From: an uncultured Clostridia bacterium
GTDB lineage: Bacteria; Bacillota; Clostridia; Christensenellales; Aristaeellaceae
DNA: 40,922 nucleotides
NCBI GenBank assembly: GCA_937874275.1
Contig: CALNAU010000191.1
Span: 1 to 40,922, forward strand
Direction of reading: 5' to 3'
The position numbers and the translations under genes were made by a program. Below, piece after piece: positions 23,167-31,914 of this stretch. How positions within the stretch are numbered: the first letter of the stretch is position 1; every line of letters begins with the position of its first letter. Under the pieces are notes generated by a model. That model was not told the DNA's origin. It saw only the letters and a program-made list of their open reading frames with translations, and ran no database searches.

Positions 23167-24678
23167 TTACTCGAATTGGGTGGCCAGCGCCATGATTTCT
23201 TCCTGTGTGGCGTGGGCGCCTGTAACCTCGCCGGTGAGCCGTCCATCGCACATGACCAGAATGCGGTCCGCCATGCCGATAAGCTCCGGCAGCTCCGAGG
23301 AGATCATGATGATGGATTTGCCCTGCTTGGCCAGCGAGGCAATGATGGTATAAATCTCGTACTTGGCGCCCACGTCAATGCCGCGGGTGGGCTCATCCAG
23401 AATCAGGATGTCCGGGTCGTTGGCCAGCCAGCGCGAAATCAGCACCTTTTGCTGGTTGCCGCCCGACAGCGAGCTGATCAGCGTCTTGGTGGAGGGCGTT
23501 TTGATAGACAGCTTGGCCACATTGTCCTGCACCAGCTGCTCAATCTTGCCCTCGTTGAGGAACAAGCCCATCTCCAGGTACCGGTCGAGGCTTGCGATGG
23601 ATACATTGTCGTCCACCGGCAGCACGCCGAAAATGCCCGTGGCGCGCCTGTCCTCGGTCAGCATGGCGATGGAGCGCTGAATGGCGTCGCGCGGGCGGCT
23701 GATCTTCAGCTCCTTGCCCTTGTAGGTGACGGTACCATGGTCCGTGGAGCGAACGCCAAAGATACCCTCCATCAGCTCGGTGCGCTGAGCGCCCACCAGG
23801 CCGGCCACGCCCAGCACCTCACCCTTGCGCAGGCTGAACGAAATGTTGCGGAAGCTGCGCGGGTTGATGGACGTGAAGTTCTTCACCTCAAAGACCACCT
23901 CGCCCGGCACGTTCTCGCGCGGCGGGTAGAGGTTGGTCAGCTCGCGGCCCACCATGTGGGTGATGATTTTATCGGTCGTCAAATCCTGAGAATCCCAGGT
24001 GCCGATGTACTTGCCATCGCGCATGATGGTGACCTCGTCGGAGATGCGCAAAATTTCGTCCATCTTGTGGCTGATGTAGACGATGCTGACACCCTCATCC
24101 CGCAAATCCCGGATGATACGGAACAGGGCCTCCACCTCGCGCTGGGACAGCGAGCTGGTGGGCTCATCCAGAATCAGCACCTTGCAGTCGGCCGACACCG
24201 CCTTGGCGATTTCCACCAGCTGCATCTGCGAGACGCTCAGGCTGCCCAGGCGCTGCTTGGGGTCAAAATCCATGTGCACCTTTTCGAGCAACGCCTCGGT
24301 GTTGCGGTACATGGTCTCGTGGTCTATCACCGGGATGGCGCCCAGCACCTTCTTGGTGGGATATCGACCCACGTAGATGTTCTCCGCCACCGAGCGCTCG
24401 GTGATGGGCTGCAGCTCCTGATGCACCATGGCGATGCCCAGGTTGAGTGCCTGCAGGGGGTTGTCGATGTGCACGGGCTTTCCCTCGTAGATGATTTCGC
24501 CCTCATCCATCTTATAAATGCCGAACATGCACTTCATCAGCGTGGACTTGCCGGCGCCGTTCTCACCCATCAGGGCGTGCACGGTACCGGGGCGCAGCTT
24601 AAGCTGGGCATTGTCCAGCGCCTGCACACCGGGGAACGCCTTGGACACATTGCGCATTTCCAGGCGGTATTCGCTCAT
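23167..24678 (-). CDS. mglA: Sugar ABC transporter ATPase, MglA type
   Basis: This 503-residue tandem ATPase of the MglA/RbsA/XylG family powers sugar import. The first nucleotide-binding domain has Walker A GENGAGKST (about residues 39-47), signature LSVSQ and Walker B LILDEPTSSL. The second has a degenerate P-loop at GLVGAQRTEL, the signature SGGNQQK and LILDEPTRGIDVGAK. This asymmetry is normal for the family. ATG 24678 has AAGGAGG eight bases upstream. It follows mglB, separated by a GC-rich hairpin. Confidence 0.95.
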   Translation of the reverse strand: MSEYRLEMRNVSKAFPGVQALDNAQLKLRPGTVHALMGENGAGKSTLMKCMFGIYKMDEGEIIYEGKPVHIDNPLQALNLGIAMVHQELQPITERSVAENIYVGRYPTKKVLGAIPVIDHETMYRNTEALLEKVHMDFDPKQRLGSLSVSQMQLVEIAKAVSADCKVLILDEPTSSLSQREVEALFRIIRDLRDEGVSIVYISHKMDEILRISDEVTIMRDGKYIGTWDSQDLTTDKIITHMVGRELTNLYPPRENVPGEVVFEVKNFTSINPRSFRNISFSLRKGEVLGVAGLVGAQRTELMEGIFGVRSTDHGTVTYKGKELKISRPRDAIQRSIAMLTEDRRATGIFGVLPVDDNVSIASLDRYLEMGLFLNEGKIEQLVQDNVAKLSIKTPSTKTLISSLSGGNQQKVLISRWLANDPDILILDEPTRGIDVGAKYEIYTIIASLAKQGKSIIMISSELPELIGMADRILVMCDGRLTGEVTGAHATQEEIMALATQFE

Positions 24679-24705
24679 CGGCGGGCCTCCTTACATATAG
24701 GGGAA

Positions 24706-24737
24706 GGGGGTGCGTGCGCGGCTGCACACGCACCCCC
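24706..24737 (-). other. Stem-loop between mglB and mglA
   Basis: GGGGGTGCGTG (24706-24716) and CACGCACCCCC (24727-24737) form a perfect 11-bp stem with a 10-base loop, 15 bases past the mglB stop. The following TTCCCCTATATG is not a good T-run. It is likely a 3'-stabilising or partial-termination element that favours mglB expression. Confidence 0.65.
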
Positions 24738-24752
24738 GATAATGGATGCTGC

Positions 24753-25730
24753 TTAGTTGGCCTTGGGGGCGAACTCGGCGGCGTTCTCCAGGGTAACCTT
24801 CACGTAGTCAACGGTGTAGTTCTTTTCCAGGGTCTCGCCGGCAGCGGCCTTGACGGCGACGTCGCCCGCGGTGTGGCTCTGGCCAACGTGGTCATTGAGC
24901 ACGGTGCCGGTCATTTTGCCGTCCATGACAAGCTGAACGGCCTCGGGCAGGGCGTCAACGCCAACCAGGTAGATGTCCTTGCCAACCACGCGGCCGGCGG
25001 CTTCGATGGACTGCACAGCGCCCAGCGCCATGGCGTCGTTGTTGGCGAACACCACGTCCACGTCGTTGCCGAACTGCGCCAGCGCGTTAGCGGTCAGCTC
25101 CTGGCCCTTTTCCTGGGCCCAGTCGCCGCGCTGCTCGAACAGCTTGTTAACCTTCAGGCCGGCGTCTTCCAGCGCCTTGATGGAGAACTCGGTACGATAC
25201 TGGGCATCCACGTTCTCGGGATCGCCAACCAGCATCACATAGTCAACCACGCCATTGCCGTTGTAGTCGCCCTTGTTTTCGGTGGCGGCGATGATTTCAC
25301 CCTGGAAGGTGCCGCTCTGGCGGGCATCGGCGCCAACGTAGGCGATTTTGTCCCACAGCTGCATGTCTTCGGCGGTGGGCTCACGGTTGATGAACACGGT
25401 GGGGATGTCGGCGGCCTTCACCAGGTCGATGATGGTGGCGGCGGCGGTGGACTGCACCAGGTTGACAATCAGCACGTCGACCTTGTCAGCGATGAAGGAG
25501 TTGATCTGGTTGGTCTGCTCGGCCTGATCGCCCTTGCCGTCCACGATGGTGACCTGGTGGCCCATCTCGGTCAGGTACTTTTCAAGCTCGGTGCGGTACA
25601 GGGTCATGAAGTTGTCGTCATACTTGTAGATGGCGACGCCGATCTTCAGGGGCTTTGTCTCGGCGGAGACGACGGACACGATGCCCAGCATCATCACAGC
25701 GGCGAGAACCAGGGCAAGTAACTTTTTCAT
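24753..25730 (-). CDS. mglB: Galactose-type sugar-binding protein, MglB-like
   Basis: This secreted 325-residue periplasmic-binding protein has a signal peptide at residues 1-23 (KKLLALVLAAVMML core, VSA cleavage site) and no lipobox cysteine. The mature protein shows FINREPTAED, YVGADARQSGTFQGE, a calcium-loop-like DYNGNGVVDYV and ANNDAMALGAVQSIEAAG, all as in MglB. It is the first gene of the mgl operon. It has a close paralogue at 30190-31161 beside the divergent two-component genes. The promoter has a poor -35 and direct repeats abutting it, suggesting activation. Confidence 0.94.
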   Translation of the reverse strand: MKKLLALVLAAVMMLGIVSVVSAETKPLKIGVAIYKYDDNFMTLYRTELEKYLTEMGHQVTIVDGKGDQAEQTNQINSFIADKVDVLIVNLVQSTAAATIIDLVKAADIPTVFINREPTAEDMQLWDKIAYVGADARQSGTFQGEIIAATENKGDYNGNGVVDYVMLVGDPENVDAQYRTEFSIKALEDAGLKVNKLFEQRGDWAQEKGQELTANALAQFGNDVDVVFANNDAMALGAVQSIEAAGRVVGKDIYLVGVDALPEAVQLVMDGKMTGTVLNDHVGQSHTAGDVAVKAAAGETLEKNYTVDYVKVTLENAAEFAPKAN

Positions 25731-25789
25731 GGGGTTCCTCCCTTAGTTTATTTGGGCTTCGGCCAATGACCGAGCCTTTGGATGTTCTT

Positions 25790-25817
25790 ATTGTACCCAA
25801 ACCTGGCCAGTTTGTAA
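25790..25817 (-). promoter_or_regulatory. Putative mglB promoter with weak -35
   Basis: On the minus strand TACAAT (25790-25795) is preceded at 16 bases by TTACAA (25812-25817). The poor -35 abuts the direct repeats at 25821-25854, as at activator-dependent promoters. Confidence 0.5.
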
Positions 25818-25820
25818 TAG

Positions 25821-25854
25821 GAAATCTTCCTGTAAAGTATAGAAATCTTCCTGT
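25821..25854. promoter_or_regulatory. Paired direct repeats, probable YesN-like regulator sites
   Basis: GAAATCTTCCTGT occurs exactly twice, at 25821-25833 and 25842-25854, with a 21-bp period (two helical turns). The pair lies between the divergent mglB and regulator promoters. The near copy is centred about 44 bases before the predicted mglB start, the usual place for an AraC-type activator. Confidence 0.7.
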
Positions 25855-25870
25855 TTGCATCGCCGATTTG

Positions 25871-25899
25871 TTGACAGTTTTGCCCTTATCCTCAATAAT
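25871..25899 (+). promoter_or_regulatory. Promoter of the sensor/regulator operon
   Basis: A perfect TTGACA (25871-25876), a 17-base spacer and AATAAT (25894-25899) predict transcription from about 25906. The leader before the regulator start is only about ten bases. Confidence 0.75.
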
Positions 25900-25917
25900 G
25901 CCAAAGAGGTGTAGATG

Positions 25918-27531
25918 ATGTACAAACTGCTGCTGGTGGACGACGAGCCCGAAATCCGCGAGGGGCTGCGGGAGGTCATCCGCTTTGAGGAATATGGCTT
26001 TGAGGTGGTGGGCGAGGCCGGCAACGGCGCGGAGGCGCTGCAGCTGGCCGAAGCGCTGTCCCCCGACCTGGTAATCACCGACATCCGCATGCCGCTGATG
26101 GACGGGCTGGCGCTGTGCCGCCGGGTGCGGGCGATATTGCCCACCACCCAGTTCATCATCCTGTCGGGGTACGATGATTTTGAGTACGCCAGGCAGGCCA
26201 TCGAGGTCAAGGTGCTGGGCTACCTGCTCAAGCCCATCTCGGCGGCGGAGTTTGCCCAGATGCTGCAGGGCGCGCGCGACAGCCTGGACGAGGCCGCGCG
26301 CCAGCGCTCGGACGTCAGCCGCCTGCGCGGGCGGTTTGAGGCCAGCCTGCCGCTGCTGCGCGAGGGGCTGATGGTCTCCCTGCTGTCGGGCGGGATCACG
26401 CCCGAAGAGGCGCAGCGCCACGCCGCCCGCTATGAGGAGGACATCGCGGCCCCGGCCTACGCCGTGCTGATGGCGCAGGTAGGTGAGGAGACCGGCGACG
26501 ATAAAATCGGCGACCCGGAGCTGCTGCCCTTTGCGGTAATCAACATCATGCAGGAGGTGCTGGACAGCTGGGGCCGCAGCTACCTGTTCCGCTATAATGG
26601 GATGATTGCGGGGCTGCTGATGCTGAAAGAGGATACGCCCGCGCACTTCAATGAGGTCTTGACCCGCATTGAGGAGGCGCGCAAGACCTTTACCTATTAT
26701 CTGCAATGCGAATTGTATATCGGCGTATCCACCGCCTGCCGCGACCTGGCCACTTTGCCCGCCGCCGCGCGCCAGGCCATCAGCGCGCTGGACCACGCGG
26801 TGCTCTCCCAGGCCGAGCACAGCCTGTGCGTGCGGGATGTGGAGCGCAGCAGCAACACCGACCTCATCATGGACGGCAACCAACTGCGGCAGCTGACCAA
26901 CTATGTAAAATCTGGCGACGAGGCGCTGGCGCTGACGGCGCTGGACGCCATCCTCGACCGGTGCCGCCAGGGCAGCCCGGCGCCCAAGGTTTATCAGACC
27001 TATCTGATGGAGCTGTTCATGGGCTTTTTGCGCATTGTGCCCGATATGTCCCTGGAGCGGGAGGATTTTGACGCCGATTTTGACCGCATCAGCAAGGCCA
27101 TTTTCGGCGCGTGCCCGGCGGTGGATGGCGCGCGGGAGCTGTTTGCCGGCCTGCTGCGGCGGCTGATTGCGGGCATTGATGAAAGCCGCCAATCCTCCAG
27201 CCGCATGGCCGCGGCCCAGGCCGAAAAATATCTGGCGCAGCACTACATGCGCGAGGATTTGTCGCTGGAAGACCTATGCCTGCACCTGCACCTGTCCACC
27301 AGCTATTTCAGCGCCATCTTTAAAAAAGAAACCAGGAAAACCTTCCACCAATACCTGACCGAGCTGCGCATGGACCGGGCGCTCACGCTGCTCAGCGGCA
27401 GCGACCTGCGCACCGCCCAGGTGGCGCGCGAGGTGGGCCTGCCCGACCCCAGCTATTTCAGCTACTGCTTCAAAAAGCACTTCGGCTTCCCCCCCAGCCA
27501 GGCCCGCAAGGGCCGCCCCGCGCAGCCATGA
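25918..27531 (+). CDS. AraC-type response regulator (YesN-like)
   Basis: This response regulator has a receiver domain (residues 1-120) and a C-terminal AraC-type double helix-turn-helix (about 435-535). The phosphoacceptor is Asp55 in LVITDIRMP, and the conserved lysine lies in YLLKPI. The C-terminal half shows SLEDLCLHLHLSTSYFSAIFKKE and the second helix set PDPSYFSYCFKKHFG. ATG 25918 is better spaced from AGAGGTG than the ATG three bases before. It overlaps the kinase gene by ATGA. It probably binds the repeats at 25821-25854 and activates mglBAC; that target is inference. Confidence 0.93.
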   Translation: MYKLLLVDDEPEIREGLREVIRFEEYGFEVVGEAGNGAEALQLAEALSPDLVITDIRMPLMDGLALCRRVRAILPTTQFIILSGYDDFEYARQAIEVKVLGYLLKPISAAEFAQMLQGARDSLDEAARQRSDVSRLRGRFEASLPLLREGLMVSLLSGGITPEEAQRHAARYEEDIAAPAYAVLMAQVGEETGDDKIGDPELLPFAVINIMQEVLDSWGRSYLFRYNGMIAGLLMLKEDTPAHFNEVLTRIEEARKTFTYYLQCELYIGVSTACRDLATLPAAARQAISALDHAVLSQAEHSLCVRDVERSSNTDLIMDGNQLRQLTNYVKSGDEALALTALDAILDRCRQGSPAPKVYQTYLMELFMGFLRIVPDMSLEREDFDADFDRISKAIFGACPAVDGARELFAGLLRRLIAGIDESRQSSSRMAAAQAEKYLAQHYMREDLSLEDLCLHLHLSTSYFSAIFKKETRKTFHQYLTELRMDRALTLLSGSDLRTAQVAREVGLPDPSYFSYCFKKHFGFPPSQARKGRPAQP

Positions 27532-29270
27532 CCGGACGGGAGCAGGGCGGCGGCCGCAGCCTCAACACCGTGCTGATGACAGCGCTGATGCTGATCATCG
27601 CCGTGGTGCTGGGCTTTGTGCTGCTGCTGGTTGTTCCCCGCGTGTCCGCCATGTTGCGCCAGAGCGCTGTGAACCGCACCAAGGAGACCGTGTTGCAAGG
27701 TGTCAGCAGCGTGGAAATCTACGTGGACAGTATGCTGCGCGCGCTGCACTACGCCACCGGCCTGCTGCCGCCCGACACACGCCAGCAGGATACGGACTGG
27801 CAGGAGCAGTTGGCCTTCCTCAAAAGCAGCCGGTCCGACCTGGCCTCGCTTTCCTTCTTCCTGGAGGATGGGCAGCTCAGCTACAGCACCGACGGTGCCC
27901 TGCGCGTGCCGCCGGAGGAGATTCGGCAGGCCGAGTGGTTCCGAAGCGCGGCGCGCTGGGAGGGCACGGTGAGCCACTTCTCCCTGCCCCACGTGCAGCA
28001 CCTGTTTGAAAACCAGCGCCGCTACGTCATCAGCATCAGCCGGGGCGTGCCCTACACGCAGGACGGCCAGCAGAAGATGGGTGTGTTGCTGATGGATGTG
28101 GACTACCTGGCCTTCAGCCAGGTGGCCAACGGCATCTCGCTGGGCGGCTCGGGCTATGTGTACCTGATGGACACGCATGGCGCGCTGGTGACCCACCCGC
28201 AGCTGCCGCTGGTCTACAGCGGCCTGTACGAGGAAAACCGCGCCGCCGTGCTGGCCGGCACCGTGGGCATCGCGCGGGACGATTTGCGCGGGCGCGAGCG
28301 CACGCTGATTGCCGCCACCGTGGGCCAGACCCGCTGGCGGCTGGTGGGCGTGGCCTACGCGGACGAAATCCTGACACTGCAAAGCGCCTTTGTGCGCACC
28401 TTCACGGTGGTGCTGATCGCCGCCATTTTACTCAGCCTGGGGGCGGCCGGCCTGATGGCCTACGCGGTCACGCGGCCCATCCGCTCGCTGGAAGAAAGGA
28501 TGCGCCTGGTGGAGGCCGGCGACCTCAACGTCACCATTGACGAGACCGGCTTTCGCGAAATCCGCCGGGTGTCGGGTGCGTTCAACCACATGCTGTGGCG
28601 CATCCGGCTATTGATGCGGCAGATTGTGGTGGAGCAGGAGACCAAGCGCCTGCACGAGCTCAACGCCCTGCAGGCCCAGATTAACCCGCACTTTTTATAC
28701 AACACGCTGGACTCCATCATTTGGATGGAGGAGCGCGGCCGCAGCAAGCAGGCCATCGTGATGGTGTCTGCGCTGGCGCGGCTGTTTCGTATCTCCATCT
28801 CGCGGGGGCGCAGCCACATTCTGGTGCATGAGGAGCTGGAGCATGTGCGTAACTACCTCATCATCCAGCAGATGCGCTTTAAGGACCGCTTTGTCTACAC
28901 CATCGACTGTGAAGAGCAGGTGCGCAACCTGCGCACCATCAAGCTTATCGTGCAGCCCTTGGTGGAAAACGCCATCAACCACGCCATGGACGAACTGGCC
29001 GACGAGCGGCTGATGATTGCGGTGCGCGCCTGGCAGGAAAATGACCTGCTGTGCTTTGAGGTGAAGGACGACGGCGTGGGCATCCCGCCCGAAAAGCAGG
29101 CTGCCCTGCTCACCTCGCCCGCGGGCAGCAGCGGCATTGGCCTGAAGAATGTGCACGAGCGCATCCAGCTGACCTATGGGCAGCAGTATGGCCTCACCAT
29201 CCAAAGCCAGGAGGATATGGGCACCACGGTCACCATCCGGCTGCCCGCCCATCAGGAGGTAACCTCATGA
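27528..29270 (+). CDS. YesM-like sensor histidine kinase
   Basis: This 580-residue membrane kinase pairs with the upstream regulator. It has a first membrane helix at about residues 15-38 and an extracellular Cache-like sensor (about 40-275, with RRYVISISRGVPY and GSGYVYLMD). A second helix (about 290-313) and a HAMP segment follow. The His_kinase domain has the catalytic NPHFLYN (His388), and the HATPase domain carries VKDDGVGIPP and GIGLKNVHERI. Its start and stop overlap the neighbours by ATGA. Two downstream periplasmic-binding-fold proteins could present sugar to the sensor domain. Confidence 0.93.
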   Translation: MTGREQGGGRSLNTVLMTALMLIIAVVLGFVLLLVVPRVSAMLRQSAVNRTKETVLQGVSSVEIYVDSMLRALHYATGLLPPDTRQQDTDWQEQLAFLKSSRSDLASLSFFLEDGQLSYSTDGALRVPPEEIRQAEWFRSAARWEGTVSHFSLPHVQHLFENQRRYVISISRGVPYTQDGQQKMGVLLMDVDYLAFSQVANGISLGGSGYVYLMDTHGALVTHPQLPLVYSGLYEENRAAVLAGTVGIARDDLRGRERTLIAATVGQTRWRLVGVAYADEILTLQSAFVRTFTVVLIAAILLSLGAAGLMAYAVTRPIRSLEERMRLVEAGDLNVTIDETGFREIRRVSGAFNHMLWRIRLLMRQIVVEQETKRLHELNALQAQINPHFLYNTLDSIIWMEERGRSKQAIVMVSALARLFRISISRGRSHILVHEELEHVRNYLIIQQMRFKDRFVYTIDCEEQVRNLRTIKLIVQPLVENAINHAMDELADERLMIAVRAWQENDLLCFEVKDDGVGIPPEKQAALLTSPAGSSGIGLKNVHERIQLTYGQQYGLTIQSQEDMGTTVTIRLPAHQEVTS

Positions 29271-30160
29271 GGCGCGCCGTAACGTTGGCCCTGTGCTGCG
29301 CCCTGGCGGCGGGGCTGATGCTGCTGTGGGGCTTCAGCCGGGCGGGGGAAGCAACCCCCGCACAGGCCGCGCCCCGCACATTGCTGCTGGTGGAGAATGA
29401 TACCGGCGCCTACCTGATGCAGCTGCGCAAGGGCCTGCAGGGGGCGGTGCAGCAGCGCGGCGGTACGCTGAGCGTGGAGCGCCTCAACGGGCTGGGGCTG
29501 GATGGTTTGCCGCCCACGCCGGCCGAGGTAGATACGGTGTACCTGTTCGCGCCGCGCAAGGCGGCCGACGTCACCGCTGCCCTGCATCAGCAGGGATACC
29601 CCGTGGTGGTGGTGGAGCAATCCCTGCGCGGCGAAATCTGCGTGTTGCCCGATGACCTGGACGGCGGCCGCCAGGCGGGTGAATTTGTGCGTGAATTGGC
29701 CCCACAAGGCCCCATCACCGTGGTGGCGGATGCCGGGAATGCCCGCCAGGCGCTGCGCCTGGAAGGCGTGCTGAGCGCGCTGGACGATGTGTCCTATACA
29801 TTGCTCACCCCATCCCAAACAGGCGGCATCGATGCCAACACCGCCTGCCTGCTGGTGCTGGATGACGCCGCGCTGGCCACCATGGCGCAGCGCAAGGCGC
29901 AAGGCCTGCTGCCGGGCGATTTGCCGCTGGTGGGCTTTGGCCGGGGCGAGGCGGCCGTGCCCCTGATGGAGCAGGGCCTGCTGCAGGGGCTGGTGGCCGA
30001 TGACCCCTATGCCCTGGGCTACATGGCCGGTGCGCTGCTGGACAGCCTGCGCACGGGCGAGCTGAAACCCTCGCTGCACCTGGCGCCGCAGCGCCTGGTC
30101 ACCCCGGATACCTTGTACGACCCCGAGAACGTCAAGCTGATGTTCCCTCTGCTGGATTAA
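29267..30160 (+). CDS. Membrane-anchored periplasmic-binding-fold protein
   Basis: This 297-residue protein has an N-terminal hydrophobic segment (about residues 5-25) and a type I periplasmic-binding fold. Evidence for the fold is ARTLLLVEND, VVVVEQSLRGE, GGRQAGEFV, ITVVADAGNARQALRLEGV and LVADDPYALGYMAGALLDSL. Sugar-contact residues typical of MglB (NREP, NND) are not obvious, so the site is diverged. It is translationally coupled to the kinase (ATGA). An adaptor or sensor role with the kinase is inference; a transport role is less likely, since no ABC subunits adjoin it on this strand. Confidence 0.75.
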   Translation: MRRAVTLALCCALAAGLMLLWGFSRAGEATPAQAAPRTLLLVENDTGAYLMQLRKGLQGAVQQRGGTLSVERLNGLGLDGLPPTPAEVDTVYLFAPRKAADVTAALHQQGYPVVVVEQSLRGEICVLPDDLDGGRQAGEFVRELAPQGPITVVADAGNARQALRLEGVLSALDDVSYTLLTPSQTGGIDANTACLLVLDDAALATMAQRKAQGLLPGDLPLVGFGRGEAAVPLMEQGLLQGLVADDPYALGYMAGALLDSLRTGELKPSLHLAPQRLVTPDTLYDPENVKLMFPLLD

Positions 30161-30189
30161 CGGCATACCTTATCTTTAAGGAGGCGCGT

Positions 30190-31161
30190 ATGAAACGCTG
30201 GCTCACCCTATGCCTGCTGCTGGCCTTGCTGGGCCCGGCAGCCACCCGCGCGGAACTGCCGCGCGTGGGCATATGCGCCTATTCCTCACGCGATACATTC
30301 ATCGGCAGCCTGCTGGGCCAGATACGCGAGCGCAGCCAGGGCACGCTGGATTTTCAAATCGTCTACGCCCAGAACGACCAGAACCGCCAGAACGACCAGG
30401 TGCTGCAGATGATATCCGACGGGGTGGATATTCTGGCCGTCAACCCGGTGGACCGGGTGAGCGCCGTGTACCTCATCGCCCTGGCGCGGCAGCACAACCT
30501 GCCGCTGATTTTGTTTAACCGCGAGCCCCTGCGCGAGGACCTGGCCGCCTATGACAACGCCTACTATGTGGGCATCGACCCCCGCCAGCAGGGCGAGCTG
30601 CAGGGGAAGCTGGCCGCCGACTATTTCCGCACCCACCCCGAGCAGGATTTGAACGGCGACGGCATCATCCAGTATGTGCTGCTGCGCGGCGAGCCCGGCC
30701 ATCAGGATGCCGAGCTGCGCAGCCTGTTCTCGGTGCGCGCGCTTACCCAGGAGGGCCTGCGCGTACAAAAACTGGCCGAGGAAACCGCCTACTGGGAGAA
30801 GGGCCTGGGGCAGGAGCGCATGGCCATGCTGCTCAACGTCTACGGCCACCGGGTGGAGCTGGTCATCGCCAACAACGACGACATGGCGCTGGGCGCCATC
30901 GACGCCCTGAAGGCCGCGGGCTACTTCGCCGGCGCGCAGACCATCCCGGTCATCGGCGTGGATGCCACCGCCCCCGCCATGGAGGCCATTGCCCAGGGCG
31001 CCCTGTACGGCACCGTGGAAAATGACGCCGCCCAACAGGCCCAGGCGGTGGTGGAGCTGGCCGCGCTTCTGGCGGCGGGCAATGCCCCCACGGCGGACAA
31101 CTTTCCCTTTCCCATGATGGACCGGGTGGTGTATATCCCCTCCCGCCCTGTCACACAATAG
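30190..31161 (+). CDS. Second MglB-like galactose-binding protein
   Basis: This 323-residue secreted binding protein is closely similar to MglB. It has a signal peptide at residues 1-22, LFNREPLREDLAAYDNAYYVGI, the calcium loop DLNGDGIIQYVLLRGEPGH (19 residues) and ANNDDMALGAIDALKAAGY, and all MglB contact motifs appear intact. No lipobox cysteine follows the signal peptide. ATG 30190 has AAGGAGG six bases upstream, 29 bases after the previous gene. Its place in the sensor operon rather than the transporter operon suggests it reports sugar to the kinase, as XylFII does for LytS in some clostridia; this is inference. Confidence 0.88.
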   Translation: MKRWLTLCLLLALLGPAATRAELPRVGICAYSSRDTFIGSLLGQIRERSQGTLDFQIVYAQNDQNRQNDQVLQMISDGVDILAVNPVDRVSAVYLIALARQHNLPLILFNREPLREDLAAYDNAYYVGIDPRQQGELQGKLAADYFRTHPEQDLNGDGIIQYVLLRGEPGHQDAELRSLFSVRALTQEGLRVQKLAEETAYWEKGLGQERMAMLLNVYGHRVELVIANNDDMALGAIDALKAAGYFAGAQTIPVIGVDATAPAMEAIAQGALYGTVENDAAQQAQAVVELAALLAAGNAPTADNFPFPMMDRVVYIPSRPVTQ

Positions 31162-31183
31162 AACAAAATCCAATAGCCCGGCG

Positions 31184-31202
31184 TTACAACTTGGTGACAA
31201 CT
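31184..31202 (+). promoter_or_regulatory. Direct-repeat box upstream of OmpR-type regulator
   Basis: TTACAAC (31184-31190) and TGACAAC (31195-31201) repeat with an 11-bp period, the layout of PhoP/OmpR-type sites. A TATGAT follows at 31220-31225. An almost identical box occurs at 33283-33300. Confidence 0.65.
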
Positions 31203-31242
31203 CACACCGCACGCTGTGATATGATATTGTCACGGAGGAAGT

Positions 31243-31914
31243 ATGGCCCAGCGTGTACTGATTGTGGAGGATGACAGCGCCATCGCGGAGCTCATCGCGA
31301 TGACGCTGCGGGTCAGCGGCTGCGAGCCGCAGCTTTGCTATGACGGCCTGCAGGCCGTGCGCCTGCTGACAGACAACGACTATGACCTGGCCATCCTGGA
31401 TGTGATGCTGCCGGGCATGGACGGCTTTGAACTGGTGGAAAAGCTGGCCGCCCAGGGCGCGAAGCTGCCGCCTATCTTGTACCTGACCGCCAAGGTGGAC
31501 GTGCCCGACCGCGTGCGCGGGCTGCGCCTGGGGGCGGAGGATTATATGCTCAAGCCCTTTCATCCGGTGGAATTGCAGGCCCGGGTAGACGGCATTTTGC
31601 GCCGCCATCAGCGCCGCACGCCGGATTACCGGGCGCTGGATGTGGTGCTGGACCCGGATACGCATACAGTCACCAAGGCGGGGCAGCCGGTGGAGCTGAC
31701 GCCGCAGGAGTTTGCCCTGCTTGAGCTGCTGATGCGGCACAAAAACATGGCGCTCTCGCGGGAGCAATTGCTGGAGGCTGCCTGGGGGTATGACTACCTG
31801 GGCGGCTCGCGCACGGTGGATATGCACATCCAGCGCCTGCGCAAAAAGCTGGACTGGGAGAAGGCCATCGTCACCGTGTTCAAGCTGGGCTACCGCCTGG
31901 AGGCGCCTGCATGA
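31243..31914 (+). CDS. OmpR/PhoB-family response regulator
   Basis: This 223-residue regulator has an N-terminal receiver (Asp53 in LAILDVMLPGMDG, lysine in MLKPF). The C-terminal winged helix carries LTPQEFALLELLM, GGSRTVDMHIQRLRKKL and VFKLGYRLE. ATG 31243 has GGAGG about five bases upstream. Its TGA overlaps the start of the cognate kinase. The 11-bp direct-repeat box upstream suggests autoregulation. Confidence 0.95.
   Translation: MAQRVLIVEDDSAIAELIAMTLRVSGCEPQLCYDGLQAVRLLTDNDYDLAILDVMLPGMDGFELVEKLAAQGAKLPPILYLTAKVDVPDRVRGLRLGAEDYMLKPFHPVELQARVDGILRRHQRRTPDYRALDVVLDPDTHTVTKAGQPVELTPQEFALLELLMRHKNMALSREQLLEAAWGYDYLGGSRTVDMHIQRLRKKLDWEKAIVTVFKLGYRLEAPA

Noticed and set aside
22714..24756. 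680-codon open frame on the plus strand across mglA and mglC
   Set aside because: It is antisense to two clear transporter genes, His/Gln/Arg-rich and without any domain; long antisense frames are common at this G+C.
25618..27243. 541-codon frame antisense to the YesN-like regulator and mglB start
   Set aside because: It covers the divergent promoters and the direct repeats, has no recognisable domain and mirrors a well-supported gene.
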